Origin: Scolanthus callimorphus
Lineage: Eukaryota; Cnidaria; Anthozoa; Actiniaria; Edwardsiidae
Assembly: GCA_033964015.1 (NCBI GenBank)
Contig: CM066912.1
Span: forward strand, 9,974,015-10,038,014
Reading direction: 5' to 3'
DNA: 64,000 nucleotides
Shown: piece after piece, positions 35,301 through 47,300 of the stretch
Position numbering within the stretch: the stretch's first letter is position 1
Layout of the letters: the number at the start of each line of letters is the position of its first letter
Notes under the pieces: generated by a model
Databases searched by the model: none
The model's input: the letters and a program-made list of their open reading frames with translations, nothing else
Told to the model about the DNA's origin: nothing
Position numbers and translations under genes: made by a program

Positions 35301-38300
35301 AAAATACAATCATTCCATGTAAAACGTTCACGAACGGAAAATGGCTTTTGCATGTGCCGCGTGAATTTTTAAACTATATTCATACAACTGAGTATCTACA
35401 CTTGGCGGTTTTTCTTGCCTATCAAAACCATAACCGTTAAGCGTGAAACCAGTATGAAAAAATGTCATTTGAGTGTACATTTGCGAGCGTGAAACTCTCG
35501 AACATTGAATCGGATGATGCGCCGAAAAGGGAACTCGGTAAAAAACTACTGAAAGCGAGATTACACTTCTGAAGTTACCAGCCACCCTCAGGAAATTGAC
35601 CCTCGCTGGCACGAACTAAATGTTCGTTATGGTCTGTCTCTTATCAGGAAAGGATTAGCCAATGTTTTAAAATAAAGTTGCAAACTCCACACCATCTACT
35701 CATTGATATTTCTGTACCGATTCATAATACAACAAAGTATTATTAGAGTGTTAAAACATGACGGCGGCGCTTCGTTGAAGTCGTGGGCCGTGATAAACAA
35801 CAGTTCTAAATAGAGTGTTTTATCGGCGCTTCGTTGAGATGCAATACTACGAGAAACCAATCACCAAACCTGTAAATTTCAGCACTACTGTTTTGGGACA
35901 GTAATTCATTACATGGCATTGTTGGTTATGATAAAGAATTTCACGTTTTGTTGTTAGTTGAATTATCTTGTGATAAGTAGTGACGTAGACTGATGACATG
36001 GTAGAATTACAAAATCAAGAGAGACTTACCTGTAATTCGAAGTTTGATTACAATTCTAACATGTCATCAGTCCGGAACGGAGGGATCACATGCCCATTCC
36101 CCTTCCATTCCTCCGTTCCGATTCCTGCACCATTCACCGTTGAATACTGAACTGCAATGCACACCCGCATCTCGTGTGATAAAAAATGGTTGTTTCCTCT
36201 TTTTTGATTGCTCTCGTATTTTTCTGGTCTAGTAACTTCTCTTTCTGTTAGCTGAATACAACATTTTGGTTTGGCAAAGTTATTGCAGAAAAACGTTATT
36301 TTTTGCTAATCAATATATCGCCTCGCCCCTCTTTTTTTTCAAAATTATATCTTTCAATTTGGCTCAAAGTTTCGATATTTCTTTTTCGTCACTAGAAGAG
36401 TGGGACATCAGGAAACTCGCATCTATAAAGACAGAATCTTGAAATGTTTTGGGTCCTTTCGTGGCCAACAAAAACAGAGAATACATTTATGTAGTTTATC
36501 TAGCAACGTTTCAACAAATTTCATCATATCGTTGAAGACATGTCCATCAGTAAAGAGCATATCACCCGATGATCAATGAACCAGCTTCGCAGAGGGAGCT
36601 GGACAAAGATCAATCAAGCTGCATGGTTCCCCGCTGATTTCCTTGCGCATTTATCACCCTTAGTAGTGGTGAAATCAAGATTTAATTCCATTTTAATACG
36701 GTTTTGTCCGTTAGGTGTTGAAAACGACGACAGTTGTTTGATATGCATGTTCCCATCAGCACCAATAGCAAACCAACCAATCATTTTCTTGATCACGAAT
36801 AAACGAAGGTTTTAGTGAAAAATTCACAATTCCCCTTATAACATCTTGATAGCACTACTAACAGAATCCTCGAATTTGTTTTGTTATTCAAAAGTTTGAG
36901 CTGTTTGGGAGCTGCAAGATAATGATGTTAATGAGGCAAACAAAAGGAACAACGAAAAGGATTCTGGGCGTAGTGATATCAAATGTAATAAAGGGACTGG
37001 AGAATTAGATTCTGTAAATAGCACAAAAGCTGTTGACGTGGCGAGTAGACTCTGAAGTGAATGACTCCCGGTAAATCCCAACTCGCTCTGCAAAGTCGCA
37101 AGAAGGCACTGCAAGGGTATTCCATTACCTGTAATATTCGCATTAAACGCTGTCATAGCGTCGTCGAATAATGACTGCTTTGTAGGATTACCATCTGTTA
37201 TTAAAATAGCCACCAGATCACGCTTAAAAGATTGGGCAAAGGTCAGTGCCCTTTGCATCTCTTCAACAACTATGTTAGTATAAGTGGTTCCACCTGAGAA
37301 AAAAAACAGAAAGAAACAATCATGTTTCAAGCAATTAAGAGTTCTTAAGAACTGCCGCAATAACATTTACTGTGTGGTTAATGAGATGCTTGTCATAAGG
37401 CGCAAACAACAAGCCTCAACGTGCAGTCACGATGCTCTATTCGAGCTAAAGTTTTATTTTCTAATTAGACTTTAACGTGACGGTATAACCTTTCCTGAAA
37501 CACACTTGCACTTTTGCCACGATGGTCCATGTTCACAAGTTGTAATTTCGTTGTTCAGAAAAAAAAGACCTCTATGCCATCTTGCTAACCTACTTTTAAG
37601 CTAAAGCCTTTGAACCCTAGTTGAAGACTGATACATTACAAAATAGAGTAAACATAGAGCACATTTTAGCCTAGAGAATCTCATTTCACGGATTTGCTGC
37701 TAAGCCGTGGTTAACAAAGGGAAATATGGCGGCTTAGCAATTTCCAGAGATTGCTGCTAATAAAACATTTTTATCGTGTTCTCTAGCAAAATAGCCCCCA
37801 ATGCTGTTATAGTGAGCTATAAAAGTAATGACTGACGTGATTACTCACGAGTCTGCAATAGTTGCGCTTAAATTTAGATTTTCCACGAGGACGGTTACCT
37901 AGAAGATGTCCCATTCGCCTATACTAAATACACTTACGCTTATAATGGAAGTTGGAGATGGCACACTTCATTCTATTTGGTGATTGGTAAGTCAGGAACG
38001 GAATCGACCTTTGGGTATCACGTGCATACTCCAATATGCTGACTTGGCTTTCTTTAGGACCGACGTTTAGTATATCTACAAGGTTACTAGAAAAAAAGGA
38101 GCATTCTAAGCTGTATTTCACAAGCTATTACACATACGGATCAATCTCGACGGACTTCCTAGAAGTGCTTCTCAAAAATGGGTCAATCCTACACCAGCAT
38201 CTTGCGAAAAAAGAACGTGAATTTGGAAAACGAAATTAATGAAATCAAGAAAGAACTTCATGAAAAGGTGCATCCGTATCGAGAGAAGATCCGTAATCTT

Positions 38301-41300
38301 GACTGTTTGGTTCTCGATAATACAATTCGTGAGACAACTGTTGGGCAACTGCGAGGGCATACCATCGAGAACAAATGGGCTATTTATGAACAGGTATGCG
38401 ATTACCAAGTCATGTTTAATATTTGTTATAGGGGGTTTAAAATGAGAGTAACTGAAAGTAAGCTTTGTACGCGCACGGTCCGTTGCGTGGCATTTTACAA
38501 CGAAGTTATGGCCTCGACAACCAACAATTCCTGCATTTATCACTGCTAACTTCTCGACAAACAATTATACTATATATCCGTCATCGGTGAACTCTTTATT
38601 ATATAATTCAACTTACATTTTAATAAATATATGCAGTTTTTTTCTTTATTCAATTTTCGCGACCAAGAATGCAATACATTGTATGTTAATTATTTTATTA
38701 TTTAGACATGAGTGTTTTACCTCCACTACTAATAAGAATATCGGTAGAAAAACGCGTTTCTATATCAGTTTTTTAGTTTGTCTAGCAATAAACAGAATAC
38801 GATCGTTCGTAAAACATCGTTCTTGCCAAAAAGTTGCCGCATAACATTTTCAAAACGCGCGAATTGTTTGAAGGAGGCGCGCCTTTTATTCTTATGACTT
38901 TCTCCAAACGAATATAATTTTCCTGGCCTTTTTGGGATGCTTTTAAGAGAAAAACGTAAGAACAATGGGGTTCAACTTTTCCATAGTGATGGATGGACCC
39001 CTGTCTGCTATAAAAAAAAAACACTTATATAAGACATAAACGATACTGCTACTCAACTGCACAGTATGTATGTATCCCGCTCAGTCTATTTTACTGCGGT
39101 TTTCGTAATTCTGCGAACTCTCGCTATTGATTTTTAACCGTAAAACCGCCTTCTGGCTTCCGTCAATCAAACTCCCGAGTCTTTTCGTCGTTACTCGTTG
39201 TGCTTTTTGATTGGCCAGCGCCTAAGCAGTGCTAAGTGGCTTCCTCTCGCGACAGCAACGTTACGTGTTGGCCAATCAAAAAGCACAAAAGAGTAACGAC
39301 GAAAAGACTCGGGAGTTTGATTGACGGAAGCCAGAAGGCGGTTTGACGGTTGGAAATCGTTAGCGAGAGTTTGCAGAATTATAAAAACCGCAGTAAATGA
39401 ATACCTGATTGTAGTTTAATCGTAACCTTGCTGTAAGAGAGGTCATTATTCATCATGGGTGGGGAAGAGGGCTACCATCTTTTTTAAGCAAGGCTAAAAA
39501 AATAATGACCCTCCCTTGAACCTAACAAAAAGCCCCCCCCCCCCCCTTGACACTACGCGCGTAAGGTGCTAGCAACAGCAGTTCAGAGTGTTCATCCTTC
39601 CTTGTTCATGGAGAGACCTGGTAGGTGGTACCTGGTAGGCATACTCCACTGACAATTAGTTTCAGTCGTGACACGTACCAGATTCGGGCGTGGTCCCGTT
39701 GCCATAAAGAAGCTGCGCAGCCTGTCGAAAGCCACACATCATCTTTCTTCCAGGTAACGATAACCCCAAACGTATCAGTCGATAGGTTTTTAATTACCTG
39801 GTAAAATTTTTCTCCTTTTCATAGTTCCCTACTTGAATACTTCCAGACTCATCCAGAGCAACAACAATACTGACGTTTAGAGAGCAAACTGGTAATTGTA
39901 AACAAAAAGAACATCAACACCTAAATAATGGGAACAGTTCTTAGAAGGACTAATAATAATAACTAGCTGATGCCCGTGAAAAAATCACGGAAATTTTAGC
40001 CTGCTAGCCGGCTCTCCAGTGTCTTTTTTTTATATTTGATTTTTTGGCGCGCGGGATTCTTCTTTCACACTTTATAAACATGATTTATAAACCTCCCCTC
40101 AACATTGACCCTCCTCGCTCCATGCTGAAATAAATCTGAGCCCCCCAATATTTTTTTCGCACTCTTCTGTCCGTCCCGTCCCGTTTTGGTGCGAAAATCA
40201 CGCGCATCTCTCTTATTGAAATCGGTCAAAGGGCCAACTAAATTTGAAAACGCAAGTCTGTTACATAAAAACCCTTACAATTTGGATTTTTTTCGTACGT
40301 GTAGCAAGGGTAGAGAAGAAACAGGTCAAGTAAAAATTGCTTTGTTTATTTAGGGCTAGGGCGCGCTCTGCGAATTAAGGCAGTGACAGAATTAAGGCAG
40401 CTTGAATGAATATGTTTCTCAGCTCAAAACTTTCGATTCAAAATTATCCCTAACTGAAAGTAATCTGTAAGAACCATTAAGGTCTAGATGTCTATGGTGC
40501 TTTCGTCTGAGCGAACTGAGTTTTTTTTTTTTAGTTTTTGTGGGAGAGGTAAACAGCGGCTTTGTCTCTCGCTTAAGAAATCGCTTGAATTAGAACTTTG
40601 CCCAGGGGGAATCTTTTCCAACAAAAACACGCCCACGGTCCAGATTTGCAGCTTCTCGTCAGGTTTTGCGAACTTCTTTTGGCGGCACAGCTTCAGGACT
40701 AAGCGGAGTGAGTGCGGACACGATTTCTCTTACGGTATTAATATATAGATAATAATAATCGTAAACTCCACGAGCAAACCATCAACTGCTCAACGAAGCA
40801 ATGTTTTGCGCACGTAACCAACACATTATTGAAGATTTGGCTAACCACTTGTTCAAGAGTCTGTAGGTTCCTTGTAGGTTGTGCGATTCTCAAACTGAAA
40901 CGCACCCTTTAAGCCAATCAGATTCAACGTTCCGTGATCGGCGCAGGGACGTGTATGTCGCATTTTTGTTGATGCTGGTCCTAATGTATTGACATCGAGT
41001 CTTTTAGATGAGTAATTGCAAGGGAAAAGTGAAAAAATGCCCAGTGATAGTAGAGCGGCAAGCCCTTAGAAAACAAGTCTTTTCCTTCATTGTTTAGGGT
41101 TCTACAATCCCGAGGAAACGAATTAAAAGGTTTGTTACAAACACAAATATAAATTACATTAACCGATTGATGGGGACAACCAATACTAAGCTACCCTGCG
41201 AGCGGTGATTTCCTTCATTTCCTTCTCTCTTCACCGGTCTAAGAGAGAAGGAAATGCCCCCCCCCCCCCCCCCCTCGAGGACTTTTGCTAGGGTAGTCCA

Positions 41301-44300
41301 AAACCGGTTGTTTGCACTTTTGAAGTGGGGGCGTTTAGGAGTTACGGCGCATTTTACATTGAGCTTCAAAACCACAGGGTACCCACGTCCTGGTGTTGCG
41401 AAAAATACGAAAAAAAACTAACCTGTTTTACATCAAAAACACTGGATATGGCACCATTTGTATAGGTAATCATACGACTTCGAGTTCAATTATGGATTAA
41501 TTGCACGAGTGAGTTTTTAAAAAGTATCGAAATTGCACGAGCCCGTCATATCATATTACAAAACCCTTAACCAATCAGGAGTGTAAGCCATCCAACAAGA
41601 AACCAATAAAGAGGCGAATTCAGACTTGTGTTTCATCATAACGTGAGCGAAGGCGCGTTTCGATTTAGTTCGCAATTGGCTGAAAGACGATTGACTTTGC
41701 TCTCGATCAACGCTGATTAACACTGATTAAACGCAAGTATGGCTTACTTTCGGCGGTCATTTGTGGCAAGCCAAACATGACAAAAGTGTCCAAAACAAGG
41801 AAAAAGCCTCTGAGAATAGAAATCATTCTATGAAAAGTGGAATCGATCCATGAGAGTGGAAATCGCTGTGCGAGAATAGGAATCGAAGCACCCGAAAACG
41901 GAAATCGTGTGACGAGAATAAAGAAATCGTGAAAACAAAATGTGTTAGATGAAATAGAAATCGTGTGCTGAAAACGGAAATCGTAGTTCGAGAATATCGA
42001 CTACCAGTGATAATATCGATTATCAACCGAAAATATCGATTATCATCTGAGAATATCGATTAAACGAGAATATTGATTGGCAAACCATAGGCCTCACAGG
42101 CTACTGGAAAACGTTTGAAAAATAGCCGAATTGTTTAAAAAATGTCTTGAATATCTATAGAAACAAATAAATAATACTGACTTTATGATCTCGTGTGTAT
42201 AATATAATATAATTCGTCTCCTACAACTCAGTCGGTTGAGGAAGAGGTCCGTGGCTTCCTTGAAGATGTCTGGTTGGTCTTATCACACCCCGTTCTATGG
42301 GCTGGAGGAAGAAATCGGGACACATACCCGTATAGCTCTATTGTAAGGAAGTACCTCCCCCCTCCCGGGGACATAGATGCTCAGTGATGATAGTCGATAT
42401 TCTCGTTTGTTAATCGATATTCTCGGTTGATAATCGATATTCTCACTGGTAGTCGATATTCTCGAACTACGATTTCCATTCGCGCCACACGATTTCCATT
42501 CTCGCCACACGATTTCTCTTTCATCTAACAAATTTTATTTTCGTGTAACGATTTCTTTATTCTCGCTGAGTGATTTCCGTTCTCGGATGCTTCGATTCCT
42601 ATTCTCGCACAGCGATTTCCACTCTCATGGAAAGATTCCACTTTTCATAGAACGACTTCTATTCTCAGAGACTTTTCCTTGTTTTGTCACGTTTGGCTTG
42701 CCATAGTCATTAAAATCGGCTATTTTGATCGTTTTGCAAGGTTGCGGTAATTATAAAACCGTATAAATTTGGCGGGTGCAAGAGGTCTGCGTGATAACCA
42801 AAGTTGTGTGGGTGACAAAGGGAGCGTACAAAAACACGCAAGCCACGCAAAACGTGAGCACCGGGAGCGCTGGTTTTAGGCTGGCGTCGAGATTTATTAA
42901 CTTACCTGGTGCGTTAGCGCTGGGACAAGCACAACCTACGTCACTATCCCCTGAAACAAAACAAGTGCAAGTTCATCGGTATTAGCGTCTAAGAACTATT
43001 TTTAAGAAGGTAATGAAAGTATATCGGGAAATTTTCAATACTCTTTATTCGCTGTAATAGGGTTGCGCAAAATAGTTGTAGACGTTGTTCGTGAGCGATA
43101 TGTATACATAAGCCACTGAAGGGTATAACATTTGGATGTGCTTCAGGGCCTAAATGACATAGGGTGCGAGTCGACCTCTGTATTTCGAGCAGACGAAGCG
43201 GGTCACTTTTCAGTGCAATAGACCTCTTTACCTTGGGCGTAATTTTGTCCCATTTCAGATGAAGTGGCATTCCCATGATTATTCTTTCTTTGTTTTTCTT
43301 CTACGCACCAGGGATATATAAATTTATACCACAACGCGCGCGTTTCTCGAATTCTGATTGGCTCTCAGCCGTGGGTACATAAAAGTATATACCACGGAAC
43401 GCGCCATCATCAGCGCGCGCGCTATAAAAGAACCAACGAAAACACCGAGCGCGCGCGCTGTTTTGTATTTATTTTTGCCTTTTTGTTGTGGTATAAAACA
43501 AATGTCCTCTGATTTTCCGTGGTATGTCCTCTTATATACCACGGAATGACGTAATAAAGTGGTCAAAATGTACTGCGGACCCACTCGGCTGCGCCTCGTG
43601 AGTCCACAACATTTTGACCACTTTATTACGTCATTCCGTGGTATATAAGAGGACATACCACGCAAAATCAGAGGACATTTGTTAAATGGAACATGGAAGC
43701 GATCCAAACAAAGAAAGATTATTCAAATGAATGCCACGTGATCTGACATGGGACAGCATTACACGCCAAGGTAAAGAGGTATATTCACCGACCCCACGTT
43801 GGAGATTAATCAAGCGCAGACAGGATCGGTCTTTTGAGCTCTATTGACATAGCTTGTGCACGGTTCTTAGGAGAAGTCATGCCTCTGCAGAAAATTGAAT
43901 TGTTTCCCTATGAGGGCTCATGTGTCGCTAGATCGAAAAGGCGATCCGAGGGGAGTTCAAGAAGTAGATAGAAGATTAACGTCGATAGAAGATTAAAATG
44001 AGGTTAATCAGAGAGCTAGATTCCTCAGCCTAAGAGCAGTTCTTTTTTTTTATTTTACTACCTAAAGTAGTGACATGAAGTTAAAGCGGGAGTGTCACGG
44101 TACGCGCATGCTCGAGCAAAGACCGCCGATCCCATAACTATCATTCAAAACGGGGATTCCCTGTTTAAATAAACCAATCACGGGACACTTCGTTATCGCG
44201 GGAAAGTACCCACGCCCCGCGCCACGTCGCCTCAGGGAAAACATAATTTGGAGTTCATTCGTCAGGAGGCGACATTATGGAACGGTTTTTAGGGGTTTTT

Positions 44301-47300
44301 AGGCAAATGAGCTGCAAAATCGTTGTCTGAGGTGAAGATACCGTAGCCCTTGAACAATTTCCATGTCTCGTGGACCCTTTTCGATATCCAGATCCTGCTT
44401 TTATTGTGTTCCCAAGCCATTTTGGCGTAAGGATGACCTCGATTAGGCCTTTCTTGTCGGGCAGCCATCAGTGAAAATGACGCTCGAGTCTCATTCAATT
44501 TAAAACGACAAACAATATTGCATCGACTCCAAATTTGGTCACGATACTAAGGAGATCTCAGGAGAGAATACCCGTTAAGAATTAAGGGTAGATGGACCCC
44601 GAAACAACAAGATTTGAACGGATTCTACCAGCGTAATTCCTCCCTCTCACAGCCATCGTTCCGGCCCGGACTAAAGTGATCAAAATTCGCACATGCGCGT
44701 ACCGTGACAGTCCCGCTTTAAATACTAGAACGTTTATAGAATACAGGGTCTTTCTGTGGGTACCGGAGACTATTGTATTCTGTGTTAGCTTCGTTCTTTG
44801 TGTTACTTGGAGTCCTTTGTCTCGGGTCCTTTGTCTCTATTGAATTACGTATACTGTGCTCCGGTCAGCCCCGGTACCTACAGAACGAGCCAGAATACAA
44901 GCAAGACTCACAGAAGTGGGGACCGAGTTCTGCCAAGGTTCTAGGCTGAGCATTAATCTAGTTCTCCTGAAAGACGACAGATATCGTCTGAAACATAGAC
45001 TGAGACTTCTTTCGAATAATGACCAGTTTAAGGTTTTTAAATTTATTTGTGAAAATATTTTATTTTCCGCAAGTCTAACACTATCTATAGTATTAAAATT
45101 ATGAGCGTCATTTCGCACAAGCAGTGTGATAAGATTGGCTGTGTTATCCTTAGCACCAGTGTTCATGATTCTGTTTGGTATACCTAGTTGCTCCAATGAC
45201 GCCATGTATAACAGACAGTTGCGACGGTTCATCCTTTTTGAATAGGCGTATAACAAACTCAATTTAATATATTAATTTAGCCACTGGCTAACAGCGGAGC
45301 TCCCGGTTACATATTTTTTTAACGAGACAAAAAGATTGCCATTGTACATGAATAGATAGCCTTGCACCGTTATACCACGTGACTAAGCACTTGTTCATCC
45401 AAGTGTGGTTATCTAAGGTTCATCCCTCCAACGATGTAAACCATTTCACGTTTGATGACGTCATCAATGACGTCATACCACGTGACCATGCAGTCCCCCC
45501 CTGCCACTTAGACAACTTCACCCAAGTTTGGTTGTCTGAGGTTTATCCCTTCTTGAGATATATCATGTTTCTGCTATGATGACGTCATCAATAATTTCAC
45601 CCAAGTTTGGTTGTCTGAGGTTCATCCCTTCTTGAGATATATCATTTTTCTCCTATGATGACGTCAACGATGACGTCATACCACGCGACCATGCAGTTTC
45701 ACCCCCCCCCCCCCCTTGCCACTTAGATAACTTCACCCAAGTTTGGTTGTCTGAGGTCCATCCCTTCCCGAGATTTGTTAATTTTCTTAGTATACCACAG
45801 GGTTCCCATGAGTTTCCGCGTACGGCGGACAGACGGACGGACGTACGCTATACCTTTTATTCAGGAAGAAAGAAGAGAACCACCTATGGCAACCAAACTT
45901 GGACACATTCATCTTTTTGGCGATACCTTTTTAACACCCTAGTCATTTGACTTGGCGTCTTCAAAAACGTGAGCAGAATGAGCGAGAAAGTCCATGACGT
46001 TTGAAAATCAACTCCATACCTATGCCTGGACGTTATTTCCTTAGGTGTGGTGCCTTCGGCCCGCGCAGGAGCTCCGCTAAAAATGCCGCTTAAAATTTAA
46101 AATTCATATCAATGAATCCTGTCAATTTTGCTTAATGCAATTTGGAGGATTGGTTCGAGTCGTGCGCAGGCGAGCTGTGTAGTATTCTAGCGTGGTTACC
46201 AAGCCAATATTAGTTGTGGACAGATCAAACACTCAAGTCTGTTTAATTCCTGCGAGTTTTCATTCAAAATTTCGCCGTTTTATGGTAAATTATTCCAAAT
46301 ATGGTTTTGGCCGTCGGGGATTGTTTGATATGCAATGTGACTCTGAAAACAAATCCTGTAAAATCAGTTGTTTTATGTCATGTGAAAATGTTGCTAAGGA
46401 CAAATCCTAAATCACCAAATCCTGAAAATTTGCTTTTATGTATACATTGATTTATATTTTAAATGTAACTATTTAGTAGGGCTTGAAGCTTATTTATTTT
46501 CGAACAGAAGGCATACTTCGATATCGTATCAAAACACCCGTCGTTTACCTTTTTATCTGAATTTCTATGCATTACAAGTCTTTTTTAAAGAAATATCAAC
46601 TAGCATTGCAAGGCAGGCCTTTGCTACGGTTGTAACCTGCTAGCAGGCGTTGGTTGGCTGTTTTTAGGTCGTTGTACGTAAAGAATCGAGCGAGAATTTT
46701 CCCGATGCAGGCGTCATCTTGGACGTGTTTTGTCACTCGCCCCAGACCGAATTTTGACCCGTCCAAGATGGCGCCCGCATCGGGATTCTCGCTCGATTCT
46801 TGCCGTAAAATGACCTAATAACAGCCCACAAACACCTGCTACCAGGCTACACGAATGTTGTTTCACGCGCTTTTTTGACACCTCAAACATAAGGAAACAA
46901 AAGAAAACAGTGAATAGACTGCCTCGTCCCTAGGCGTCTCTATTTAGTAGAAACAGAGAGAAAAGCCTCTTGCGAGTGTTCTGGTAGCGAGCGCGCAATG
47001 CATCTTGGGAATGGTTCGATTTCGCAATGCATCATGGGAAGGCTCAAACCAGAGAAAGAGACGCCTCGCAGATTATACACGATTTCTGGGTCAAAAATCC
47101 CGATTTCTGGACCTGGACCAATATAGCCGCTTTCTTTACGAATCTTCAGGGAAAATGGCTTGTTTCGTTTGCAGATGTAATCAATAAGTATCACTGCATC
47201 GTTTTTTGGCAAGAAAGCGTATCAGAATGTAGTTAAAAACTGGAATTAGTCGTTGAATATGACCGATGAGTGGAAACATGGCGGAGAGCGATATCGATGA

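Noticed and set aside
38172..38564. 130-codon minus-strand ORF in intron 4
   Set aside because: No domain and no acceptor or donor consistent with the vWA exons; the plus strand here reads better and reaches a consensus donor.
39662..39720. Candidate vWA exon after exon 4 (LRSFFMATGPRP)
   Set aside because: Exon 5 at 37938-38086 fits the vWA pattern and phases directly; this segment does not resemble the domain and is not needed.
41765..42703. CRISPR-like array of short repeats
   Set aside because: Units are contiguous and diverged, with no constant spacers, and they form mirror arms of a foldback in a eukaryotic intron.
44837..45262. 141-codon minus ORF
   Set aside because: No motif recognised, no splice phase that fits between exons 2 and 3, and it adjoins repeat sequence.
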